This document shows, in pieces, positions 32,681 through 39,713 of a stretch of DNA of 64,000 nucleotides (positions within the stretch are counted from its first letter, which is position 1; each line of letters begins with the position of its first letter). The notes beneath the pieces are model-generated. The model made no database searches. It saw only the letters and a list, made by a program, of their open reading frames with translations, and was not told the origin of the DNA. The DNA is from a virus: positions 1-64,000 of IMG/VR virus record IMGVR_UViG_3300048924_000605; one strand, written 5' to 3'. The position numbers and the translations under genes were made by a program.

Positions 32681-34354
32681 TCAGATTCCCTTAACGCCCT
32701 CCATGCCGGAGCGGTAACCGGTCACCCGCGCTCGACCTTCTTCCTTGCTTCGGTACAGTGCCGCGTCAGCCCGGCGCAGGAGTTGCTCAGGCGAATCATC
32801 TTCTCGCAGATCAGCAACGCCCATCGATAGGCTAAGCGGCACGGTATGCCCTTCAACCGAGACAGGGTGTCGCGTTACCGTTTCTCGCAGGGCGCTGGCG
32901 AGCACCTCAGCCTTTCCTTGGGATAGTCCCAACAGGACAAGCAACATTTCGTCGCCTCCGTATCTGGCCACAATATGCTCATCGGGAAGCCAGTTACGGA
33001 TCCTTAGCGCAACGACCCGCAATGCTTCATCGCCCGCCTGATGCCCGTACTGGTCGTTGATCGACTTGAAATAGTCGATGTCGATAAACACCACGGACAG
33101 ATCCGTTCCAGCCTGATGCGCTCTCTCGATGTTCCGACGGAGCATGTCGCCTACGGCGTCTCGCGTGATTACCCCGGTCAGCTTGTCGTAGGTCCAACGT
33201 CGCTGCGCGCTGTCGCGATCAATGCGTACCTGCTCAAGCTTTGCGGTAAGCCCGAGCATCAGCGCGAGACCGCTGAAAGCCAAACCAGCGGGGAACATCG
33301 TCGGCACCCAATCGGGCATGGTCCACCAGTTTTGGTAGCCACCGACCATTACAACGAGTGTCGCCATCACAGGCGCCCAAGCCAGAAGCAGGAACACGGC
33401 TTCACGCTGTCGTCGGGCCAGTGCGCGAGCAATGCCTACGGCAATGGCCGCAAAGGCTGCGAGCATTACGGTATTCCCGAAGTAGGCGCTAAACGTGGTC
33501 ACATGAATCAGCGACACCAGGAGCAGGCCGCCCAGCAACACACTACAAACGTTCAGCAGGACAGCAATCCGCGGCTGTCGTGCTTCCAACTGCAGGAAGA
33601 ACACAAGGAACCGGATGCCCGTCAATACTGCCGCAGTATTGATGACGATGTTGGTTCTTCGGTCGAGAGCAAACTCCGCAAGCGCTGGGACGACGCCAAT
33701 CTCCCCTCCCTCAATCATGAGATTTGCGAGCTGAGCCAGCATCGTCAAGCCGAGATAGGCGTAGCCATGTTCGCGCATGGCAGCGAAATAGCCGAAGGAC
33801 AGCATCGCCACCAAAAATAGAGCGACGAGAACCGACGTTCGGTACTGCGTGTAGGCGATGTCCGCCTTATGCACGGAGGCCAGAGGCTCAATCGCCAAAT
33901 GCGATGGAATCAGATTGGGCGAAAACACCTGGACATAGAGGACGTCGCCAGAGCGAAGCGCCCCACCGAGAGACACCGAAAGAGCCCGGGCAGGCCGAGC
34001 CGCGTCCGAATCGTCGCCAAGAGCAGTCCGATGTATCGCGCGGGTAGCGCCGGGGAGCCAAACCTCGACTTCCTTCTGATTCGGGGGCGTAATCACCAAC
34101 TGCGGATTGGAATCGGCAGCCGGCGCCGCCTTCAAGACAATGCGCCACCACTGCGGCTCCTTCCGCGTCATGGCTATGTCTACTCCGGCCACAGCATTGA
34201 ATTCCTGGTCCCGAGTTCCTGCCACGATCTCGGCTGCGGGCAACTTCCCCGGCGTATCCAGCCGCTGGAGCGTGAATCCGACAGCCGCTGCATGATCGCA
34301 CCAAGCGCACAATAGGAGCAGAAGGACTAGGCAACGCGGCAATTTCGGCGACAT
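32681..34354 (-). CDS. Membrane diguanylate cyclase-like protein (7TM-GGDEF), prophage cargo
   Basis: A 557-residue protein with a signal peptide (CLVLLLLLCAWCDHAAA), a periplasmic domain of about 150 residues, seven or so membrane helices (residues about 165-365, e.g. VLVALFLVAMLSFGYFAAM) and a C-terminal GGDEF domain. This is the 7TMR-DISM architecture. The cyclase shows VVFIDIDYFKSINDQYGH, HIVARYGGDEMLLVL (466-470) and GVADLREDDSPEQLLRRAD. The A-site reads GGDEM, with Met for the usual Phe, and the inhibitory RxxD before it is absent. It lies between the lysis cassette and the tape measure. A palindrome at 34481-34504, 126 bp upstream, matches the operator at the XRE/EAL locus. Confidence 0.88.
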   Translation of the reverse strand: MSPKLPRCLVLLLLLCAWCDHAAAVGFTLQRLDTPGKLPAAEIVAGTRDQEFNAVAGVDIAMTRKEPQWWRIVLKAAPAADSNPQLVITPPNQKEVEVWLPGATRAIHRTALGDDSDAARPARALSVSLGGALRSGDVLYVQVFSPNLIPSHLAIEPLASVHKADIAYTQYRTSVLVALFLVAMLSFGYFAAMREHGYAYLGLTMLAQLANLMIEGGEIGVVPALAEFALDRRTNIVINTAAVLTGIRFLVFFLQLEARQPRIAVLLNVCSVLLGGLLLVSLIHVTTFSAYFGNTVMLAAFAAIAVGIARALARRQREAVFLLLAWAPVMATLVVMVGGYQNWWTMPDWVPTMFPAGLAFSGLALMLGLTAKLEQVRIDRDSAQRRWTYDKLTGVITRDAVGDMLRRNIERAHQAGTDLSVVFIDIDYFKSINDQYGHQAGDEALRVVALRIRNWLPDEHIVARYGGDEMLLVLLGLSQGKAEVLASALRETVTRHPVSVEGHTVPLSLSMGVADLREDDSPEQLLRRADAALYRSKEEGRARVTGYRSGMEGVKGI

Positions 34355-34480
34355 CGACTAGGACTCCTTCCCGGTGACGGCGGAGGATAGCGGCCCCTTC
34401 GGCTGAGTCGTGGTGCGCCGGGTCACGGTTCCCGGTCCATCCTCGGGAATTTCCCGCCCGCCCAGGTCCGATAGCGTCGT

Positions 34481-34504
34481 TTTCTTGGATTTTTCCAAGA
34501 AAAT
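34481..34504. promoter_or_regulatory. Operator-like palindrome upstream of the GGDEF gene
   Basis: TTTTCTTGGA-TTTT-TCCAAGAAAA: 10-bp perfect arms with a 4-nt spacer. The core TTCTTGGA-N4-TCCAAGAA is identical to the distal palindrome at the XRE gene (8039-8058), including T-rich spacers. It lies between the spanin stop and the GGDEF start. Confidence 0.7.
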
Positions 34505-34513
34505 GTTAAGAAC

Positions 34514-34714
34514 TCAGCGATCTATTGCTGGTTCGACCGTCCAATGACACAGTCTCTGGCCCGTCAGGTTGTGGGCCAAAATCTGCCTTGCGGTCAGGTC
34601 CGTCAACACGTCCTGCCGCGACACCAAGATGGGCCGTGCCCAGGCGCAGTCGCCGTTTTCAATCTCGCGACCATTGGTCACGCAGCTGCTCAGCAGCAGT
34701 ACCAGGAACAGCAT
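34514..34714 (-). CDS. Outer-membrane spanin (Rz1-like lipoprotein)
   Basis: A 66-residue lipoprotein starting MLFLVLLLSSC (lipobox LSSC) followed by CAWARPILVSRQDVLTDLTA, a pattern common in Rz1-like proteins of Xanthomonad and Burkholderia prophages. It would pair with the inner-membrane spanin to fuse membranes at lysis. It begins inside the 3' end of the i-spanin gene in another frame. Confidence 0.75.
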   Translation of the reverse strand: MLFLVLLLSSCVTNGREIENGDCAWARPILVSRQDVLTDLTARQILAHNLTGQRLCHWTVEPAIDR

Positions 34715-34964
34715 TGGCCACGCGGCTGTCGATGCCGGTCGGAAGTCGCAACACATCGGTTTCTACCTCGCCTCGAATTTGCGCATCCGCCGCTTCACGT
34801 TCGGCAGCCGCAGTTCGTGCCCGTGCCTCCTCCTGATCGACGCGGTCCGCCGCTTCCTTCTTGGCGCGCCGGCTCCCGGCGAGGCGGCCAATCCCGAATA
34901 CCGTCAAGATCGCTAGAACCGCGGCGACGGCAGCAGCGCCCCAGGCCTGCAAGCGCGCGATCAT
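34659..34964 (-). CDS. Inner-membrane spanin (Rz-like)
   Basis: A 101-residue protein with an N-terminal membrane anchor (AWGAAAVAAVLAILTVFGIG) and a periplasmic coiled coil (RVDQEEARARTAAAEREAAD). Its last 56 bases overlap the start of the lipoprotein spanin in another frame, the classic overlapping Rz/Rz1 layout. It overlaps the endolysin stop by four bases. Confidence 0.75.
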   Translation of the reverse strand: MIARLQAWGAAAVAAVLAILTVFGIGRLAGSRRAKKEAADRVDQEEARARTAAAEREAADAQIRGEVETDVLRLPTGIDSRVANAVPGTAAEQLRDQWSRD

Positions 34965-35437
34965 GCGATGTGACCGCCGGCCTTCTGGTAGACCGCGAGC
35001 AGGGCTTCCAGCGGATGCTCGCGCTGGCCGTAACCGGCATTGGGCAGCGACGCCCAGGTCTTCCGCGATTTGCGGATCGCCGATGCAATCCAGCCCGTTT
35101 GGATGTCTGCCAACGAACCGTTCTCGCGCAGAAGCTCAATCGCCGCCCGATCCTGCGATGCCGGGCCGAAGTCCGGCAGGTCCAGTCGCGTCTGCAAGCT
35201 ATTCCAGGTACGCCACAGGAATTGGTAGCGACCGGCCGCGGTGGAGTGGATCCGATACTTCGGCAGCCAGACCAGCAATCTCGGGTGCTTGGAGTAGTCG
35301 GTGAAGCAGTCGCCGCCCACCAGCACGTCGTAGCCGCGCTGCTTGCCGAATCGCTCTACGCCTTCGGCATGGGCGATCATGTCCAGGAATGCGACGACGT
35401 TCTGGCCGCCGGCCTCATCAGCGGTCAATCGTGCCAT
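34961..35437 (-). CDS. Endolysin (lambda R-like, GH104 type)
   Basis: A 158-residue muralytic enzyme: VAFLDMIAHAEGVERFGKQR gives the catalytic glutamate (HAEG), then GYDVLVGG, FTDYSKHPR, STAAGRYQFLWRTWNSL and DFGPASQDRAAIELL. This is the lambda R/GH104 lytic transglycosylase pattern. No signal peptide is seen, so release needs the holin. It overlaps the holin gene by 20 bases. Confidence 0.88.
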   Translation of the reverse strand: MARLTADEAGGQNVVAFLDMIAHAEGVERFGKQRGYDVLVGGDCFTDYSKHPRLLVWLPKYRIHSTAAGRYQFLWRTWNSLQTRLDLPDFGPASQDRAAIELLRENGSLADIQTGWIASAIRKSRKTWASLPNAGYGQREHPLEALLAVYQKAGGHIA

Positions 35438-35639
35438 CGCTGCCTCGCTGCTGGAACACGCGGCCGATCAGGCCCAGGAGAAGAACGCCTGCGGTGATGT
35501 AGGTGGCAGCGCGGTCTGGAACATGGGCGCGCAGATCGTCGGGGATATTGAGCCAGGCGCCTTGGACGGCCAGCGCCAGGCTCATCGCCTGCACGCTTAG
35601 GAAGCGCCACGCGTGGCGCCAGTTGTCGATGAGCTTCAT
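35418..35639 (-). CDS. Holin
   Basis: A 73-residue protein starting MKLIDNWRHAWRFLSVQAMS with two hydrophobic segments (FLSVQAMSLALAVQGAW and ATYITAGVLLLGLIGRVF) and a charged C-terminus. Position immediately upstream of the endolysin supports the call. Its ATG overlaps the stop of the frameshifted tail chaperone (ATGA), so its translation may be coupled to that product. Confidence 0.75.
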   Translation of the reverse strand: MKLIDNWRHAWRFLSVQAMSLALAVQGAWLNIPDDLRAHVPDRAATYITAGVLLLGLIGRVFQQRGSDGTIDR

Positions 35640-35905
35640 GGTATTTTCCGAAGGGATTGGACGAAGGCGTTGACGTCTCGGCCACCGGCAAAGCCGGCGT
35701 TGACGTCCTCGATGCGGTCGGCACGCAACGCGTGTTCGCGCTGGATCGCGACGCGGTAAAACAGCGCCAGCTGCCGTGCGGTCGCACGCTCGATCCACGG
35801 CCAGTCGTGGCCGTGGTCGATCAGCGTGGCGAGGACGCTGGGCCAGTCGCTGCCGGGGCCGCGCGCTTCAGTTCCAGCGCCGCCAGCACGCGCTGCAGAA
35901 AAAAA
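35636..35905 (-). CDS. Tail assembly chaperone frameshift extension (GT-type)
   Basis: The -1 frame overlapping the end of the chaperone gene runs to 35636 and encodes SDWPSVLATLIDHGHDWPWI, ALFYRVAIQREHALRADRIE and NAFVQSLRKIP, with no ribosome-binding site of its own. It is most simply read as the T domain of a G-GT pair, made when ribosomes slip at the T-run at 35899-35905. It adds about 85 residues. Confidence 0.65.
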   Translation of the reverse strand, partial: FFSAARAGGAGTEARGPGSDWPSVLATLIDHGHDWPWIERATARQLALFYRVAIQREHALRADRIEDVNAGFAGGRDVNAFVQSLRKIP

Positions 35906-36258
35906 TCGGCGTTGACCGCCCAAAAGGTGAGCAGCAACAGATCGCCGTGAGCGGCGGGTAGTGCTCGGACCCACTCAGGCGGTTGATCGCTGGCCTTGGC
36001 GAGCAGCGCGACGGTTGCCGCGGGCTGCTGGGCGCACACTTGGTGCAAGCGTGCAAGGTCGACACTGCCGTCCTCGGTCTGCTCGACCAAGTCGGCTACC
36101 AACGCCGCGATGGGGTCGTGCAGACTCAGGCTCTCGAAGAACCCGATCTCGCGCACCGTCACCGTTCGTCCACCGACGGGCAGCGTTCGGTTCGGCTGCA
36201 AGACGGCGAGATCGTGCGGCGAGCCCGCGGTAGCACGGGGCTGGACCTTGCGCGCCAT
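35821..36258 (-). CDS. Tail assembly chaperone (G-like)
   Basis: A 145-residue protein starting MARKVQPRATAGSPHDLAVL. It lies between the tail tube and the tape measure side of the module, as tail chaperones do, and shows GRTVTVREIGFFESLSLHDP, which is typical of this group. Near the C-terminus the codons GAT TTT TTT CTG give a slippery run, beyond which the -1 frame continues. Its ATG overlaps the tail tube stop (TAATG). Confidence 0.7.
   Translation of the reverse strand: MARKVQPRATAGSPHDLAVLQPNRTLPVGGRTVTVREIGFFESLSLHDPIAALVADLVEQTEDGSVDLARLHQVCAQQPAATVALLAKASDQPPEWVRALPAAHGDLLLLTFWAVNADFFLQRVLAALELKRAAPAATGPASSPR
35899..35905 (-). promoter_or_regulatory. Probable programmed -1 frameshift site
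   Basis: On the coding strand a run of seven Ts is read T TTT TTT in the chaperone frame, the X XXY YYZ form of a -1 slippery heptamer. Slippage joins NADFF to SAARAGGAG and then the T-domain sequence down to 35636. The zero frame stops at 35821. Confidence 0.6.
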
Positions 36259-37016
36259 TAGCCCCTCACCAGTTCGATTCGGCCGAAGCCGCCCAAGTCG
36301 GGGTCCAGCGCACGCGATTCATCGAACAGGGCGGCGCCGGACAGTTGCAAACTGCCCCACTCTTCCGAAATCAGGTCGAGCTGCTCGATGGGATTGAAGG
36401 TGACGCGATACAGCGTGACTCGGGCGCGGCGGCCGTTGACCGTGTTGATGCCATCCAGGAACAGCATCCGCTCCGGCGGCGGCGTGCTGAAGAGGGCGAT
36501 GTTGACGGTCTCGCCGTGCTTGTACGCGGCCTTGAAGGGCTGGGTGAAGCCGTCGACCTTACGCAGGCCGATCAGTCCCGACGAAGCAGACTCGGTCCAC
36601 CAGTTCGCGGCAGGGACGGTGACCGGCGGGTTGGCGCTGTCGGTCAGGGCCACATCGCTGACCCAGCCGCGATCCAGGGCGACCAAGTCGTTCGCCTTCA
36701 GGCCGGTCGGGAGCAGCTCGCTGCTGACGGTGCCGGCCGGCAGCGACGCAGGCACCGAGTACATGCCCTCCGCCAGATTCTCCGGCGTCGCCTCGTCCAG
36801 CGTGAGGTTCACATTGGCGGTCTTCGACTGCACCAGCCGCCCGTACAGCAGGCGATTGCCGCTGAACGACTCGGTTTTGTCCGAGTTCTGGACTTCCAAG
36901 GCCAGCTGAAGCTGGGGGGCATTGCCGACCCAGCGCAGCGGACCGGGCTTGCCCGAGGCCTGGCGGGTGGCGAGGTAAACCTTGCCTTGGAACGAAAACA
37001 GGTCTTGCGCGGCCAT
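36258..37016 (-). CDS. Major tail tube protein
   Basis: A 252-residue protein starting MAAQDLFSFQGKVYLATRQA, with the beta-rich tail tube pattern: LRWVGNAPQLQLALEVQNSD, ESFSGNRLLYGRLVQSKTAN, FNPIEQLDLISEEWGSLQLS. Its place between the tail completion genes and the chaperone pair is canonical. Confidence 0.88.
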   Translation of the reverse strand: MAAQDLFSFQGKVYLATRQASGKPGPLRWVGNAPQLQLALEVQNSDKTESFSGNRLLYGRLVQSKTANVNLTLDEATPENLAEGMYSVPASLPAGTVSSELLPTGLKANDLVALDRGWVSDVALTDSANPPVTVPAANWWTESASSGLIGLRKVDGFTQPFKAAYKHGETVNIALFSTPPPERMLFLDGINTVNGRRARVTLYRVTFNPIEQLDLISEEWGSLQLSGAALFDESRALDPDLGGFGRIELVRG

Positions 37017-37052
37017 GTGGTCGCGTTCTCCTATATATAAGGTGTCGTGGGA

Positions 37053-37598
37053 TCAGCCGCGGCGAGCGCGCAGGACTTGGCGATCGATTTCGGCGGTGAT
37101 GACCGCCAGTCCGGCCTCGGCCATGCGCTGGGGGCGGTCGCCCTTGCGGAGCATTTGCGCGATCGAGGGACCGTACAGGCGCCGGATTGGGGTACGCGGC
37201 ACGCGCTTCTCCCCGTTCACGGGCGTACGCTCGAAGGCGATGTCCGCGCCGCGGTGGCGACCATGAAAGCCGCTTCGCTTGAAGCCGCGCTTCCCCTTGA
37301 TCGCAACAAAGTCCAAACCTCGGTCGTCCGCGCTGCGCTTGGAGCGGAAGTTGCGCAGACCGACACCACGGGCGGTGCCGACCAGTTCCAGGCTCTCGTG
37401 AGTGGTCCGTACGCTTAAGCCAGAGCGGATGCGGGCCGCCGACAGTGCATACTCGGTTTGAATGTCCCGCCGGGCGAGGACGGGCCAACGACGCCGCAGC
37501 GTGCCCAGCGCGCGGCGCTGCGAGAGGGCGATCTTGGCGGGCATCTGGCTCAGTTGCCGAGCCAGGTTCAAGGCGCCGTCGGCGTCGATCGTGATCAT
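37053..37598 (-). CDS. Tail completion protein, lambda gpZ-like
   Basis: A 181-residue basic protein starting MITIDADGALNLARQLSQMP. It contains TLRRRWPVLARRDIQTEYAL and HRGADIAFERTPVNGEKR, a pattern seen in minor tail protein Z family members. It overlaps the upstream gene by four bases, as expected in a head-tail connector block. Confidence 0.7.
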   Translation of the reverse strand: MITIDADGALNLARQLSQMPAKIALSQRRALGTLRRRWPVLARRDIQTEYALSAARIRSGLSVRTTHESLELVGTARGVGLRNFRSKRSADDRGLDFVAIKGKRGFKRSGFHGRHRGADIAFERTPVNGEKRVPRTPIRRLYGPSIAQMLRKGDRPQRMAEAGLAVITAEIDRQVLRARRG

Positions 37599-38023
37599 GT
37601 GCGGTAGCGGATCGACAGAGCAACCTGCACGGCGACCACCGGCAAGCCTTCCGGGCGGTCCAGGAACACGATGTCCTCGACCTGCACCGGCAGCGCCTTC
37701 GGCAACGGAATCCAATCTACAAGCGCTGCCTCGACATCGGCCGCGATTGCATGACACCGGGCGTGGGCGTCGATGAGCGATGCCGGCACCGTGGCCTCGG
37801 CCAGCGCAGACAGAATGCGATGGCGGCCGTGCGGCTGATTTGCGTCACGCTGGATCGCCAGAGCGACCAGGGTCAAGCCCTCGACCGAATCGTCCGGATG
37901 CTGCGCTGGTTCTACCGCTACGGCATCGCCGATGTTCGTCCGGTAGCCTTGATCGCTCCGAATGCTCGACAGGCGGTACGCGACATTGGACAGCAAGGTC
38001 CAAGACTGCGCCGGCTCAGCCAT
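37595..38023 (-). CDS. Tail terminator-like protein
   Basis: A 142-residue protein starting MAEPAQSWTLLSNVAYRLSS. Segments TLVALAIQRDANQPH and ALPVQVEDIVFLDRPEGLPV VAV fit small tail terminator or minor tail proteins (lambda gpU position). The assignment rests mainly on order: capsid, connector, this gene, gpZ-like, tube. Confidence 0.6.
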   Translation of the reverse strand: MAEPAQSWTLLSNVAYRLSSIRSDQGYRTNIGDAVAVEPAQHPDDSVEGLTLVALAIQRDANQPHGRHRILSALAEATVPASLIDAHARCHAIAADVEAALVDWIPLPKALPVQVEDIVFLDRPEGLPVVAVQVALSIRYRT

Positions 38024-38306
38024 GCAGCACCGCCTCGTTTACGCGGCCATCGTTGCGGACGACCGCCTCAACTGTCTGGGACCGGCCGTCCAAGGTGACG
38101 ATGTCGCCGCGGCGGAAGATCCAGTCCCGATTACGGGCATGCACATGCCTGACCAATCCGATGACTTGCTGGTACTCGCCTAAGCGCTCGACGCCGTCGC
38201 GAACCACCAACCGAACAGGCGCCGAGGGGTTCGGAGGGCGTTGTACGTTCGCGACGACGCCGAGCACGTCGAAGACTACGGTATCGGCCGTGGAGAACGC
38301 ATCCAC
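38016..38306 (-). CDS. Head-tail connector protein
   Basis: A 96-residue protein starting with GTG (VDAFSTADTVVFDVLGVVAN) with GAAGG upstream in the capsid gene end. It has RDWIFRRGDIVTLDGRSQTV, the form of small head-tail joining proteins that follow gpE in lambda-like phages (gpFII position). Confidence 0.6.
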   Translation of the reverse strand: MDAFSTADTVVFDVLGVVANVQRPPNPSAPVRLVVRDGVERLGEYQQVIGLVRHVHARNRDWIFRRGDIVTLDGRSQTVEAVVRNDGRVNEAVLHG

Positions 38307-38308
38307 AA

Positions 38309-39316
38309 TTACGCCTTCAGCTTCACCAGCAGCGCCGGCCGGTGACACATCGGTAGCGGATTGGACTGGGTGTGCAGATCGGTGCCGCGATCAAATTTTC
38401 GCGGCGCTTGCTTGCTGTAGAGCAACTGGCCCAACGTGTTGACAGTCTCGTTGAAGTCGGCCGGCGCCACATAGGTCGCAAACGTGTCCAGCGTACCGAG
38501 AGGGAACGCGTGGCCTTCGCCTTCGGCGATGAATCGCCGGGAGGTACCCTCCGGATCGCTGGCCTCTCCGGTGTATTCCTCGAAGCGAATGCCCGCCAAG
38601 CGAAAGTCGGTGCGCATGTCGTCGCGCAGCGCCGCACCCTCCTGCCAACGCGCGTAGGCTTCCTTGACCAGCTTGTGCCCTGTTAGCGCGTCGAAGAACT
38701 CCGGCGACACCAGCACATGAATGCTGCTCATGCGCTCGCCCTTCAAGGACGCGCTCATGTAGCGCTTGAGATCCAAGCACTTCTTGCGCGGGTCCAAGTC
38801 CTGATTGCTCAACTGGAAGTTGAACGTCTCCGGCCGGATGTTGAAGATATCGAACAGGTTCGCCAGTTCGCTGCCATCGGCGTCCAAGATCACACCCTTG
38901 AGCGCACCGATGCGAAGATGCTCCAAAGTGATCGCGTGCTTGTTGCGCATCGTCTGCAGGTGATCAGCCATCACACCGGCAATGGTTTCCAGATCGGTCT
39001 CAGTACCGAAGGCACGAACACCCACTACCTCTTCGGGCAACACCACGTCCTCGTGAGGGATATGTGGCACGTTGAACGCACGTAGCGCTCGCTTGCCGCG
39101 CTTGCCTACCGACCCCGGGGAGCCGACCGGCTGAGTCGGCAGCAGCGACAGTACGCCGTTTCGCTCCTCGACGGTCACCTGGCGGGTGCGGACCGGCTTG
39201 ATCGGAAACAGATTCAGCTCGTCCAGTCGCCCGTACTGGTTCGGCAGGAGATTGATGGCCGTGGTCAGCGCGCTGACGGAGAACGCGGGATTGTGGAACG
39301 GATTGTTCATCGACAT
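38309..39316 (-). CDS. Major capsid protein (gpE-like)
   Basis: A 335-residue protein of the lambda gpE type: NPAFSVSALTTAINLLPNQY, GRLDELNLFPIKPVRTRQVT, NVPHIPHEDVVLPEEVVGVR, LFDIFNIRPETFNFQL and SSIHVLVSPEFFDALTGHKL. It lies directly downstream of the decoration protein and is the main shell protein. Confidence 0.93.
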   Translation of the reverse strand: MSMNNPFHNPAFSVSALTTAINLLPNQYGRLDELNLFPIKPVRTRQVTVEERNGVLSLLPTQPVGSPGSVGKRGKRALRAFNVPHIPHEDVVLPEEVVGVRAFGTETDLETIAGVMADHLQTMRNKHAITLEHLRIGALKGVILDADGSELANLFDIFNIRPETFNFQLSNQDLDPRKKCLDLKRYMSASLKGERMSSIHVLVSPEFFDALTGHKLVKEAYARWQEGAALRDDMRTDFRLAGIRFEEYTGEASDPEGTSRRFIAEGEGHAFPLGTLDTFATYVAPADFNETVNTLGQLLYSKQAPRKFDRGTDLHTQSNPLPMCHRPALLVKLKA

Positions 39317-39319
39317 GGA

Positions 39320-39712
39320 TCAAATTCCTTGACGCACGAGTACGCCGATCGCCCGCAGTTGCTGGATGCAGACCGTGCGCTGTTCGGGGGTGATGGCTTT
39401 CGGCCAGACCAGGGCGTGGTCGGCGACCGTGGCGTGGCGCGCGACGATCACGCCGTCCGGGCTCGGTGCATTGGCCGTGATGATTGGTACGATCACGACG
39501 CCCTTCGCCTGCTCGCGGCCGTCGGTTGCGGCCAAGTCGAGTGCGGCCACCTGGCCGGTATCGGTGATGCGACCCACGACCTGACCGAGTTGCAGCGCCT
39601 GCTGCGCGGCCACGGTCACGCGATCGCGCGAGTAAAGGTTGTCGGCCTCGAACTTGAGCAGATCACCCAGGTTGTTCGGCTCGGACTGGGGCGGATAGAC
39701 GGTAATGCCCAT
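39320..39712 (-). CDS. Head decoration protein (gpD-like)
   Basis: A 130-residue protein with TVAAQQALQLGQVVGRITDT and EQAKGVVIVPIITANAPSPD, then RHATVADHALVWPKAITPEQ, matching head stabilisation protein gpD. It sits between the protease/scaffold and capsid genes and would cap trimers of the expanded head. Confidence 0.88.
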   Translation of the reverse strand: MGITVYPPQSEPNNLGDLLKFEADNLYSRDRVTVAAQQALQLGQVVGRITDTGQVAALDLAATDGREQAKGVVIVPIITANAPSPDGVIVARHATVADHALVWPKAITPEQRTVCIQQLRAIGVLVRQGI

Positions 39713-39713
39713 C

